A stretch of DNA of 26,357 bases. Origin: Alphaproteobacteria bacterium UBA2966 (GTDB lineage Bacteria; Pseudomonadota; Alphaproteobacteria; UBA2966). Both the position numbers and the translations under genes were made by a program. Below, piece by piece: positions 7,049 through 14,840 of this stretch (positions are counted from its first letter, which is position 1; each line of letters begins with the position of its first letter). The stretch is from NCBI GenBank assembly GCA_002348365.1, contig DEBC01000121.1, positions 28,426 to 54,782 on the forward strand, in the 5' to 3' direction. The notes beneath the pieces were generated by a model. That model saw nothing but the letters and a program-made list of their open reading frames with translations. It did no database searches and was not told the origin of the DNA.

Positions 7049-8509
7049 ATGGCCAAGAAGATCGAGTTCTGGGAGACCGCACTGCGCGATGCGCATCAAA
7101 GCCTGTGGGCGACGCGCATGACCCAGGAAATGATTGTCGACATCCTCCCGAACATGGATGCCACAGGCTACAAGTACCTGCCGATCCTGGGCACGGCGGG
7201 ATTCGAGTCCAACGTCTACTACCTGGCCGAAGATCCGTGGGAGCGGATGGACATGATCCACCGCGGCACACCCAATTCAACCAAATGCGTCTGGGTTCGC
7301 TCGCTCAACATGCTGGGCTGGGAGATTTTTTCGGACGATGTTTTCGATCTGACCATTGATGTGCTGTCCCGCCACGGGCTGGGCGCCAGCGCGATCATGG
7401 ACGCCAACAACGATACCCGTAACATCGTGCCTGCAATTGAGGCTTCCAAAAAGGCCGGCATGAAGGCGTTCCCGGCGTTCGTCTTCAGTGTGAGCCCGGT
7501 GCACACGGATGAGTACTATGTTGAACGCGTCAAGGAGATCATCGAGTGCGACATCGATGGCATCATAATCAAAGACTCGGGTGCGCTGCTCACACCGGAC
7601 CGTGTGCGCACGCTGACCCCTGCATTCCGGGAGGCGATGGGCCCGGACCTGGAACTGCACTTCCACACGCATTGCTCGTCAGGCCTCGGACCGCTCTGTG
7701 CCATCGAGGCGCTGGATCATGATATCGACGTCATGCATGCCGCTATCACACCGCTGGCTCACGGCAATTCCAACCCGCCGATGGAAATGGTAGCGCGGGA
7801 GGCGGTCAACAAAGGGTTCGAAGTCGACCTCGATTTCGAGCGCCTCGAGCGCACCGCAGAGCATTTCCGTCAGCAGGCGATCCGCTACGGCAAGCCGCTC
7901 GGACAGCCCAAGGCATACGATCCGGGGCTTTACCGCCATCAGGTGCCCGGAGGTATGCGCAGCAATCTAGAGGCGCAAATGGAGAGCCTCGGCCTCAGCG
8001 ACAAGTTGCCAGCGGTGCTGGAAGAGATTACCCGCATCCGTGAAGAGCTTGGCTGGCCCATCCAGGTGAGCCCGCTCAGTCAGTACTGTGGTGTGCAGGC
8101 ATTGTTCAATGTCGTGGAGGGTGAACGATACAAGACCGTGCAGGCAGAATTGAAGAAGTACGCCACCGGCTGGTACGGCCGTACGCCTGCGCCCATTGAC
8201 CCCAACATTCAGGACCGCTTATCGGAGGGCGACGAAGTCATCACTGAGCGGCCGGGCGCCATGATCGAGCCCATGGTCGAGAAGTGCCGAAAGGAGCACG
8301 GGCCCTTCGCCAGCGACGAGGATCTGGTCATGGCGCTCCACTTCAAGCCGAAGGTGCTTGATGACTGGAGAGTCGCCCGCAAGGCGCGCGAAGACGAAGC
8401 GGCAGCCAATACGCCGATGACGCACCTTGTGAAGGAGCTTTCCGCCAGGCCTGAGGTTTCCTACTTCTTCTTCGAGAAGGATGACACGCGCGTTACTCAC
8501 GCGATGTAG
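7049..8509 (+). CDS. Divergent biotin-dependent carboxyltransferase subunit CT2 (PycB-like)
   Basis: A 486-residue paralogue of CT1, colinear with it over the N-terminal barrel. Metal-centre features are kept: ALRDAHQSLWATRM (11-24), IIIKDSGALL (172-181) with Lys175, HFHTHC (204-209) with His206 and His208, and HQVPGGMRSNL. The substrate loop differs: CT1 and CT3 have GGA-x-x-D-V-x-x-R, whereas CT2 has GTAGFESNVYYL (48-59), with Tyr57 in place of the carboxylate-binding arginine. CT2 therefore probably uses a substrate other than a simple 2-oxo acid (inference). It has no biotinyl domain and would need the BCCP encoded upstream. Strong ribosome binding site (GGAGCTTAGGAA). Last gene of operon A, ending 9 bases from the convergent SnoaL-like gene. 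Confidence 0.88.
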   Translation: MAKKIEFWETALRDAHQSLWATRMTQEMIVDILPNMDATGYKYLPILGTAGFESNVYYLAEDPWERMDMIHRGTPNSTKCVWVRSLNMLGWEIFSDDVFDLTIDVLSRHGLGASAIMDANNDTRNIVPAIEASKKAGMKAFPAFVFSVSPVHTDEYYVERVKEIIECDIDGIIIKDSGALLTPDRVRTLTPAFREAMGPDLELHFHTHCSSGLGPLCAIEALDHDIDVMHAAITPLAHGNSNPPMEMVAREAVNKGFEVDLDFERLERTAEHFRQQAIRYGKPLGQPKAYDPGLYRHQVPGGMRSNLEAQMESLGLSDKLPAVLEEITRIREELGWPIQVSPLSQYCGVQALFNVVEGERYKTVQAELKKYATGWYGRTPAPIDPNIQDRLSEGDEVITERPGAMIEPMVEKCRKEHGPFASDEDLVMALHFKPKVLDDWRVARKAREDEAAANTPMTHLVKELSARPEVSYFFFEKDDTRVTHAM

Positions 8510-8518
8510 GGCATTCTC

Positions 8519-8950
8519 TTAGGCCACTTTCTCGAATCGGACGCTGAGGCGGCGCTCCGAGAATTTCCAGCCATCCGGCGTGCGCACGTATTTGTCGTGG
8601 TATTCGCCGATCCAGTCGGGCCGGTCGTAAGGGATCGGGCCGTCCTTTTCGGTGTATGGACCCGAGCAGCGATAGACGGTCAGGTAGATCTCACCTTCCG
8701 CCGTGTTGTCATCGATCGGCTCGTACCACAAGTTCGTGCATATGTGCCGCGTAACCATCTGTTCGCGGTCGCCGAAATGACCTCGAATGGCGTCATGTCC
8801 CTTGCGCTCGATGCCTCCGATCTCAAGGACGGCATCCTCTGTAAAGAGCTTGAGGAATGAATCGAAGTCCTGCTGATCTGCGTAGCGGACATAGTCGTCA
8901 TTGAGCCGTTTCAACTCCCATTCGATTTCCAGGCGTTCGGTTACGTTCAC
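8519..8950 (-). CDS. SnoaL-like/NTF2-fold protein
   Basis: A 143-residue protein of the NTF2-like superfamily (SnoaL_4 type). It has the helical start (ELKRLNDDYVRYADQQDFDSF), then LFTEDAVLEIGG, GHDAIRGHF, HICTNLWYEPI and a final TPDGWKFSERRLSVRF strand, all in the usual order. The frame is open upstream to 9076, but I choose the GTG at 8950 because GGAGGG lies 7 bases before it. Members include small ketosteroid-isomerase-like enzymes and ring-hydroxylating dioxygenase beta subunits; function here is unknown. It is convergent with operon A and divergent from operon B, sharing a 201-base spacer with operon B. Confidence 0.8.
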   Translation of the reverse strand: MNVTERLEIEWELKRLNDDYVRYADQQDFDSFLKLFTEDAVLEIGGIERKGHDAIRGHFGDREQMVTRHICTNLWYEPIDDNTAEGEIYLTVYRCSGPYTEKDGPIPYDRPDWIGEYHDKYVRTPDGWKFSERRLSVRFEKVA

Positions 8951-8998
8951 GGATTTTCCCTCCCCGTCACTTATTGATACATCCCGGTGCTCGTAAGG

Positions 8999-9084
8999 TT
9001 GGCGCAAGCATAACCGCCCGTCATAAGCCGTGAAAGCGGTACCCCATCTTGACTTGGGCTTGGCGCCTAAACACACTGCGCCAA
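8999..9084. promoter_or_regulatory. Repeated TTGGCGC half-sites in the divergent spacer (candidate operator)
   Basis: TTGGCGC occurs at 8999-9005 and 9060-9066, and its complement GCGCCAA at 9078-9084. The last two form an inverted repeat with an 11-base gap; the outer two agree over 8 bases (TTGGCGCA). The spacer serves both the SnoaL-like gene and operon B. LysR-type and similar regulators bind such spaced half-sites, but no regulator gene is in the window. No convincing -35/-10 pair was found here. Confidence 0.4.
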
Positions 9085-9151
9085 CTCTTGTGGGACAGCC
9101 TAACTAACCCTCTGATCCACAACCTCAGAACCCGGCAAAGCGGAGACGAGA

Positions 9152-9556
9152 ATGGCCGACGGCAGCGCTATCCAACCGCCATTGAAGGCATACGAGGATG
9201 CTCTCAACAGAGGTGAGATCATCTATCAGGAATGCGGCGATTGTGAGCACGTTGCGTTCTATCCACGGCTGGTCTGCCCGGAGTGCGGATCGACCAACGT
9301 CGAATACAAGCCGAGTGCCGGCAAGGGAGAGATATACACCCGCACGGTGATCCATTCGCGTAATCGCGATCCCTACAATGTCGTGCTGATCGATATGGAT
9401 GAGGGGTTCCGCATCATGAGCACTGTCGAGGATGCACCCAACGACGATGTCCAGATCGGAATGCGGGTCGAACTGAAGACCGTCTATCCGGTTGAAGAGC
9501 CCAATGCCAAGGCAGGTCAGCTGCCCAAGCACGTATTCAGGCCGGAGGGCGGCTGA
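9152..9556 (+). CDS. DUF35 zinc-ribbon/OB-fold protein, thiolase partner
   Basis: A 134-residue DUF35 protein. The zinc ribbon uses Cys28, Cys31, Cys42 and Cys45 (QECGDCEHVAFYPRLVCPECG), followed by an OB-fold with GKGEIYTRTVIH and VVLIDMDEGFRIMS. DUF35 proteins form complexes with thiolase-like proteins; known examples are archaeal acetoacetyl-CoA thiolase/HMG-CoA synthase and the ChsH2 DUF35 domain, which supports the Ltp2 retro-aldolase in steroid side-chain degradation. Its TGA overlaps the ATG of the first thiolase-like gene by one base (TGATG), so translation is coupled and a physical complex with that protein is likely. ATG start with GGAGACGAG upstream. Confidence 0.9.
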   Translation: MADGSAIQPPLKAYEDALNRGEIIYQECGDCEHVAFYPRLVCPECGSTNVEYKPSAGKGEIYTRTVIHSRNRDPYNVVLIDMDEGFRIMSTVEDAPNDDVQIGMRVELKTVYPVEEPNAKAGQLPKHVFRPEGG

Positions 9557-10710
9557 TGACCGAAGATCTCCGGGGAAAAGCTTGCGTCGTCGGTGTCGCG
9601 GAGTCCGACCTCGGTGAAGTCGGACCCCATATCGCGGCCGTGGACCTGATGGCTCAGGCGCTCGATCGTGCCCTCAAAGAGTCTGGATTGGCCAAGGCCG
9701 ATGTCGACGGGCTCTTCTCCTCTTCCGCCTACTACCAGATGGGCTCCGTCGAGCCGGCCGAGTATCTGGGCATTCATCCGCGATACACGGACAGCACCAC
9801 ACTGGGTGGATCGTCTTTCGTTTCACATCTGCTGCATGCCGCGGTTGCCCTCAATCAGGGTGCTTGCGATGTCGCGGCCGTCCTCTACGGCAGCACACAG
9901 CGGTCCGATTCGGGACGTCTCGTCTCGACGGCAAACTGGCTGCCTTACGAAAGACCCTATGAGCCGCGCATGCCCGTCAGCATGTATGCCATGGCCGCTC
10001 AGCGGCACATGCATGAGTACGGGACGAGGCAGGAGCAACTCGCGGAGGTCGCGGTTCAGGCACGTCAGTGGGCGCAGATGAACCCCAAGGCCTTCACGCG
10101 CGAACCACTAACTGTGGAAGAGGTCATGGGAGGCCGCATGATCTCAGAGCCATTCCGATCACGGGACTGCTGTCTCGTCACCGACGGCGGCGGTGCGGTG
10201 ATTTTGACTCGTCCCGATCGTGCCAAGGATCTGAAACAGAAACCTGTCTACCTGCTGGGAGCGGGAGAGGCCCACTGGCATCGCCACATTTCGCAGATGC
10301 CGGACCTGACGGTGACGGCGGCAACAGAATCCGGCAAGAGCGCATACGAAATGGCGGGCTTACAGCCGTCCGATATCGATGTGTTCGAGCTATATGACGC
10401 ATTCACCATCAGCCCGATCATATTCCTGGAAGACCTCGGCATGTGTGCCAAAGGCGAAGGTGGTGCGTTCATTTCGGACGGCAACATCGCGCCGGGTGGT
10501 AGCTGTCCCGTCAACACGAACGGCGGCGGATTGTCTTACTGCCACCCCGGCATGTACGGGATCTTCACGATCATCGAAGCCGTGCGGCAGGTGAGGGGTG
10601 AGTGTGGCGAGCGGCAAGTCGATGACGTCCACATCGGGCTCGCCCACGGGAGCGGTGGCGTGTTCTCCACTCAAGTGACGGCGATCTTCGGCGGACCTGA
10701 AGCAATTTAG
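9556..10710 (+). CDS. SCP2-thiolase/Ltp2-like protein 1 (nucleophile cysteine absent)
   Basis: A 384-residue thiolase-fold protein of the SCPx/lipid-transfer type. Family motifs include ELYDAFT (278-284), LEDLGMCAKGEGGAFI, NTNGGGLSYCHPGMYGIF (320-337, catalytic-type His330) and AHGSGG (363-368). Where thiolases carry the acyl-accepting cysteine this protein reads GGSSF (84-88), with Ser86. The C-terminal cysteine of classical thiolases is also replaced (His364). Ltp2-type proteins lacking the cysteine work as aldolases with a DUF35 partner and use tyrosines; Tyr280 and Tyr334 are in suitable motifs. So cleavage of a beta-hydroxyacyl-CoA by retro-aldol chemistry is more likely than thiolysis (inference). 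Coupled to the DUF35 gene upstream. Confidence 0.85.
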   Translation: MTEDLRGKACVVGVAESDLGEVGPHIAAVDLMAQALDRALKESGLAKADVDGLFSSSAYYQMGSVEPAEYLGIHPRYTDSTTLGGSSFVSHLLHAAVALNQGACDVAAVLYGSTQRSDSGRLVSTANWLPYERPYEPRMPVSMYAMAAQRHMHEYGTRQEQLAEVAVQARQWAQMNPKAFTREPLTVEEVMGGRMISEPFRSRDCCLVTDGGGAVILTRPDRAKDLKQKPVYLLGAGEAHWHRHISQMPDLTVTAATESGKSAYEMAGLQPSDIDVFELYDAFTISPIIFLEDLGMCAKGEGGAFISDGNIAPGGSCPVNTNGGGLSYCHPGMYGIFTIIEAVRQVRGECGERQVDDVHIGLAHGSGGVFSTQVTAIFGGPEAI

Positions 10711-10722
10711 GTCAAGGGTTCG

Positions 10723-11877
10723 ATGACAGAAGATTTACGGGGCAAAGCCTGTATCGTCGGCGTTGCCGAATCGGACCTGGGGGCCGTTGGCGAGGGCGTG
10801 ACCCCGCTCGACCTGCAGGCACAGGCGATGGCCTGTGCCTTGGATGAGGCAGGACTGAAAAAATCAGACGTGGACGGGCTGTTTTCCGCCTCGGTGTACT
10901 ACCAGATGGCCTCGGTCGAGGTGGCCGAATATCTGGGCATTCAGCCGCGGTATACCGATTCGACGACCGTTGGGGGGTGCTCGTTCATCGTGCATCTCCA
11001 TCATGCCGCGACGGCGCTGCAGACGGGCGCCTGCGACGTGGCGTTGATCCTCTATGCGTCGACCCAGCGTTCGGGCGGGACCGGCTTCACCACAAACGCC
11101 AATCCATCGCCTTACGAACTCCCGTACGGACCCCGCATGCCCATCAGCATGTATGCCATGTCGGCAGCACGGCACATGCATCAGTACGGAACCACGCGTG
11201 AGCAGATTGCGGAAGTTGCCGTTCAGACGCGTGCCTGGGCACAAATGAACCCCAAGGCCTTTATGCGTGATCCACTGACGGTGGACGAAGTCATCAATGC
11301 GCGCATGATCTCGGAACCGTTTACGCTCCTCGATTGTTGCGTCGTCACGGACGGTGGTGGAGCGGTAATCGTGACGCGGCCCGACCGCGCCAAGGATCTG
11401 AAGCAGCAGCCCATCTACCTTCTGGGTGCCGGCGAGGCGCACTGGCATCGACACATAAATCAGATGCCGGACCTGACGGTCACCGCAGGCATCGATTCGG
11501 GCAGGCGTGCCTTCGAGATGGCTGGAGTGACTCCCGAGGACGTCGACGTCTGCGAACTCTACGACGCCTTCACGATCTTCCCCATCATGCACCTAGAGGA
11601 TCTTGGATTCTGCGCGAAAGGCGAAGGTGGCCCGTTCATCTCCGGCGGGCGGATTGGCCCGGGCGGTGCGTGTCCGGTAAACACGAACGGCGGTGGCATG
11701 AGTTACTGCCACCCGGGCATGTACGGCATCTTCACGATCATCGAGGCCACACGCCAGTTACGTGGTCAGGGGGAGGACCGCCAGGTCGATGGCGCCCAAG
11801 TTGCCGTGGCCCATGGTGTTGGCGGAGTCTGGTCGGCCGCAGCGACCTCTATTCTGGGGACTGAGGCAACGCTGTAG
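10723..11877 (+). CDS. SCP2-thiolase/Ltp2-like protein 2 (tandem paralogue with Cys86)
   Basis: This gene is a tandem duplicate of the preceding one. Both proteins are 384 residues, align without gaps, start with MTEDLRGKAC, and are about 70% identical by eye. The main motifs are shared (ELYDAFT, NTNGGGMSYCHPGMYGIF, AHGVGG). The notable difference is GGCSF at 84-88: Cys86 replaces Ser86, close to the position of the thiolase nucleophile. The two copies may therefore differ in chemistry, or form a hetero-oligomer with the DUF35 protein (inference). The start ATG lies 12 bases after the first copy's stop, with GGTCAAGGG upstream. The gene ends 25 bases from the convergent HD-like remnant. Confidence 0.85.
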   Translation: MTEDLRGKACIVGVAESDLGAVGEGVTPLDLQAQAMACALDEAGLKKSDVDGLFSASVYYQMASVEVAEYLGIQPRYTDSTTVGGCSFIVHLHHAATALQTGACDVALILYASTQRSGGTGFTTNANPSPYELPYGPRMPISMYAMSAARHMHQYGTTREQIAEVAVQTRAWAQMNPKAFMRDPLTVDEVINARMISEPFTLLDCCVVTDGGGAVIVTRPDRAKDLKQQPIYLLGAGEAHWHRHINQMPDLTVTAGIDSGRRAFEMAGVTPEDVDVCELYDAFTIFPIMHLEDLGFCAKGEGGPFISGGRIGPGGACPVNTNGGGMSYCHPGMYGIFTIIEATRQLRGQGEDRQVDGAQVAVAHGVGGVWSAAATSILGTEATL

Positions 11878-11902
11878 TCATTCCTTTGTACACTGAGGGT
11901 GT

Positions 11903-12358
11903 TTACCCGGGGCGCCCCAGTCCGGGTGCTCCGTGCTCAGCCGCGAAAACGTTCCCGTAGAGATTGGCGATCCAGGTTTTGCCGTCCTGGGTGACCGGTA
12001 GGAATCCCAGAGCGTCTTCGATGTAGGGCCGCACACCATTCCAGAAGAATTTGGGATAGGCCTGGCGCAGGTCGGAAGCGCTGGTGTAGCCAAGCGCCTC
12101 GGCCGCTCCGGTTTCCTGGAATTCGTGGAACAGCCCCGAGACCTTTCGCAGGTAATCGACGTCCCCAAGTTGACCGATCAAATCGGCTGCCCGCAGGAAT
12201 CCAGGATAATCATCTGTCCCAGCATGATCATCGTCGTTGGGCACGGGAAACGTCGTGTGCTCGATGTTCCGTTGAATGGTTTCGACATTGATCAGAGGGA
12301 CATTACCAAACCGTTCCTGTACGAAAATCTTGGAGCGGGCCACATGGTTCGGCGTCAT
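11903..12358 (-). pseudogene. C-terminal remnant of an HD-hydrolase-like protein
   Basis: An open frame of 151 codons from ATG 12358, encoding FPVPNDDDHAGTDDYPGFL, ADLIGQLGDVDYLRK, FHEFQETGAAEALGY, FFWNGVRPYIEDAL and KTWIANLYGNVFAAEH. I recall these segments from the C-terminal half of HD-type metal-dependent hydrolases found near FecR/OmpA genes, but cannot verify this. No N-terminal HD motif is present, there is no clear ribosome binding site, and the frame runs directly out of the truncated OmpA-like gene in another frame. It is best read as the 3' remnant left by a deletion. A functional short protein is possible but less likely. Confidence 0.5.
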
Positions 12359-12722
12359 CGCCCACCCAGTCGGTGTGTCCCACGACAGCGATTCGTGGAG
12401 CCGGCCAACCCTCGATAGTCGCGAGAACATTCACCAAGGCGACTTCGGACTCGTCAGTCAATTCATCACTATCAGACTTGAAGTAGAGAACGAACGAGAT
12501 GGGTTTCGGCGGATGCGCTGCCCGCGCCCGATCGAAATGGCGTGCGAGTTCGTCTTCGGGGATCGCGGCCACAGCAGCCGTAGGATGTGCGATATTCGCG
12601 ATGGCACCCGAATCAGAGATGACCGTTGATCCTCGGTCGGATGTCACCCCCACAGCCCCGACAGTTCCGTCGTCGTCCGGGAGCAGTACGACAGCAAATA
12701 GAGTTGGCAAGAGGGTGCGCAT
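12303..12722 (-). pseudogene. Truncated OmpA-domain protein
   Basis: 139 codons. Residues about 75-125 match the first half of an OmpA-like peptidoglycan-binding domain (FVLYFKSDSDELT, PRIAVVGHTDWVGDDAE). The next expected segment, the N-x-x-L-S-x-x-R-A-x-x-V helix and everything after it, is missing; the frame reads a short unrelated tail and stops. At the other end the protein moves straight from MRTLLPTLFAVV to LLPDDDGTVG without a proper signal peptide or lipobox, so a second small loss is likely. Around 12350 the sequence switches to the HD-like remnant in another frame. The gene lies 9 bases after the FecR-like gene, the usual partnership. Confidence 0.7.
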
Positions 12723-12731
12723 GTTGTTCGG

Positions 12732-13190
12732 CTACTCGTCAGCAATGCGCACGAGGAAACGGGTGCCACGGATGCCGATAGTTCCGGCGAGCGTCTCCAC
12801 GCGCGCGGTTTCCGGAGCAAGCTTGCCTACCAGGCCGAAGGCATGTTCCATCGTACCTTTGGACAGGTTGCTGACGAAGGAATAGGTGCTGCGGTCAGGT
12901 GCAAAGAGATATTCGGAAACGCGAAACTCACTGTTGGGCCCCAAAGAGATGCGCGTGTGATCCGTGAACGTCATGCCCACCGATCCGGTGGGGCCCGTGG
13001 TGATTACGTCATTCTCCGTGACAGGGTCACCGGGTGCGGCCACTTCTTCGAACCCTTCGATGATGATGGCCGCATCGGGCTCAACCGTTTTGATGTCGGC
13101 AATGACATCGTCTGCCGCCCATGCCGTGCCAATGGTTGACAGCATGAGGCCGAGTAATGCGAGACCACAGACGAGATATCTGGATTGCAT
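12732..13190 (-). CDS. FecR-domain periplasmic protein
   Basis: A 152-residue protein with a Sec signal peptide (MQSRYLVCGLALLGLMLSTI, cleavage likely after TAWA). The FecR fold follows: GDPVTENDVITTG, GSVGMTFTDHTRISLGPNSEFRV, TYSFVSNLSKGTM and VETLAGTIGIRGTRFLV. Such secreted FecR-domain proteins commonly sit with OmpA- or CHASE2-type proteins and differ from the membrane anti-sigma FecR. I start at ATG 13190, with ACGAAGG about 6 bases upstream, rather than at the more distal start at 13217. The protein ends soon after the last FecR strand, which is short but acceptable. It may be the only intact gene of a decaying cluster. Confidence 0.82.
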   Translation of the reverse strand: MQSRYLVCGLALLGLMLSTIGTAWAADDVIADIKTVEPDAAIIIEGFEEVAAPGDPVTENDVITTGPTGSVGMTFTDHTRISLGPNSEFRVSEYLFAPDRSTYSFVSNLSKGTMEHAFGLVGKLAPETARVETLAGTIGIRGTRFLVRIADE

Positions 13191-13295
13191 GGGAGACCTT
13201 CGTAACAACGCAACCAATTACTTTGCCTCAGTCGGGAGCTTAGGTGTTCCGGCCCTTCGGGCCAATGACCATCTTCATCTCAATGGAACATAGAA

Positions 13296-13323
13296 AAAGG
13301 GCCGCTCCGAAGAGCGGCCCTTT
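13296..13323 (-). terminator. Intrinsic terminator of the Rieske gene
   Basis: A perfect 12-bp stem, AAAGGGCCGCTC (13296-13307) and GAGCGGCCCTTT (13312-13323), encloses the loop CGAA. Read on the minus strand it ends in a run of five T, 20 bases after the Rieske stop codon. The A-rich side also gives some T residues on the plus strand, so it may act both ways. Confidence 0.85.
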
Positions 13324-13343
13324 GAAATCGCAAATAGGGAGTA

Positions 13344-14798
13344 CTACTCTGCCGCCGCTGCTCCGGCGAACGACCGCTCGTAATCTTGCATTTTGTTGCG
13401 AATGAAGGTCTCGCGCTCTTCACCTTCGTAGGCGTCACCTTCCTGGATGATCCCCAGCAGATGGTGCATGACCTCTAGGATGAGTATCTCGTCGTCCTCT
13501 CCGTCACGCATCGGGATGGCCAGGACCGTATTGTGCGTATAGGTCTTCTCCGGCAGGCCTGTGTTCGCACGTTCGTGCAATTTCTCCGGCTGGGCAGCAG
13601 GATTGTCGCCGTTCAGGGCCCGACGCATGATCTTCCGGTTCATATAGACGCCAATGTCGCCCCGCATGGGATTTTCGAGATCATGGACGGCGATACTTCT
13701 CTGGCTGGTGAGAGCTTCCCAGTCGCCGGGCATACGCTGGCCGGCCTCGTACGGCCGGTTACCCACCTGACCCACGAGGAAATCGATATCATCGTAGGTG
13801 CAGCGCTCGCGAATGCCTTTGTCAAAAGGATCAATCTTTTTGCCGAACATACGCCAGCCGAGGATCAAGCTGTTCTCATCGTCAACGGGCACGTACCAGC
13901 GCGCCATGTGAACGCGATGCCAATACCGCGTGTCACGGCCATCCTCGAACAGATTGGCGTGCCACGTGGCGTTGGGCAGGATCAACTCATTCATCCGGAC
14001 CCAAACCTTGTCGGTTCCGACACGGCGTCCGGCCATGAACACCATGGCTGAATCATCGCGGATCGGCGAATAGTCCATCACTGGGAGTTGCGTGAAGACG
14101 GGGTTGAGAGCGGTTTCCGGATATTCGTCTTCGCCATCCTCGCTCACCACACGCATGCGGGAATGATGGAGGTGCGCCGTGTGAACCTGGTCCGCGATAT
14201 TGTCGAATACCTGCAGGTAGTTACAGGGATAGATATTCGAGAAGGGCACCAGTTCGAGGTCATCGTAGGCCGTGCCCCAGTCCCACTCAGGGAATTCCGG
14301 CATCTCTTCGTAGGGGCCCATGTACGCGAATACGAGGCCGTCCTGTTCGCGGGCCGGGTAGGCGCCCTGGCTGACGTGCTGCGAAAGACGCTTGCCGCGG
14401 TCAGCCTCTCCCGGAACATCGATGAGCGTGCCGTCGACGTCGTAGTGAAAGCCATGATAGCAGCAAACAATGCCTTGATCCTGAATGATGCCGTATTCCA
14501 GCGAGGCGCCGCGATGGCAGCAATGCCGGTGCATGAGGCCGATCTGGCCAGACTTGTCGCGGAAGGCAACGAGATCTTCGCCAAAGATTTTGAGAGCCTT
14601 GGGCACATCCGTCAGTTCTTCGGACATGCAGATCGGATGCCAGAACTGGCGCATGAATTCACCCATGGGCGTATCCGGATCGGTATGCGTGAGTTCCGGA
14701 TCCTCACTAGGAACATGCCTCTTATCGTGGCCACTGAACGGCTTGTTGTTGCCCTTGTGGCTGTACTTGAGATGGGAGTCTTTTTCTTGGTTGGCCAT
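13344..14798 (-). CDS. Rieske-type ring-hydroxylating/demethylating oxygenase, alpha subunit
   Basis: A 484-residue oxygenase. The Rieske [2Fe-2S] ligands are Cys93 and His95 (HCCHRGASLEYG) and Cys112 and His115 (CCYHGFHYD), 16 residues apart as usual. The mononuclear iron site follows as N-x-x-D-x-x-H-x4-H: Asn200, Asp203, His206 and His211 (DNIADQVHTAHLHH). The N-terminal lead (TDPDTPMGEFMRQFWHPICM) and overall length resemble the phthalate 4,5-dioxygenase/VanA-like group, which hydroxylate rings or remove O- or N-methyl groups. No beta subunit, ferredoxin or reductase is adjacent, so electron transfer must come from elsewhere. It is a single-gene transcript with its own candidate promoter and a strong terminator. 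ATG start with GCGGAGGCAAGG upstream. Confidence 0.92.
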   Translation of the reverse strand: MANQEKDSHLKYSHKGNNKPFSGHDKRHVPSEDPELTHTDPDTPMGEFMRQFWHPICMSEELTDVPKALKIFGEDLVAFRDKSGQIGLMHRHCCHRGASLEYGIIQDQGIVCCYHGFHYDVDGTLIDVPGEADRGKRLSQHVSQGAYPAREQDGLVFAYMGPYEEMPEFPEWDWGTAYDDLELVPFSNIYPCNYLQVFDNIADQVHTAHLHHSRMRVVSEDGEDEYPETALNPVFTQLPVMDYSPIRDDSAMVFMAGRRVGTDKVWVRMNELILPNATWHANLFEDGRDTRYWHRVHMARWYVPVDDENSLILGWRMFGKKIDPFDKGIRERCTYDDIDFLVGQVGNRPYEAGQRMPGDWEALTSQRSIAVHDLENPMRGDIGVYMNRKIMRRALNGDNPAAQPEKLHERANTGLPEKTYTHNTVLAIPMRDGEDDEILILEVMHHLLGIIQEGDAYEGEERETFIRNKMQDYERSFAGAAAAE

Positions 14799-14840
14799 CC
14801 TTGCCTCCGCAGATGTGAGCCAGTGCCCCGCAGCACTTAT

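Noticed and set aside
7661..7690. His-Thr-His-Cys (instead of His-Thr-His-Asp) at the metal site of the carboxyltransferases
   Set aside because: All three copies share it and I recall the Cys form in ordinary PycB-type proteins, so it is not evidence of novelty.
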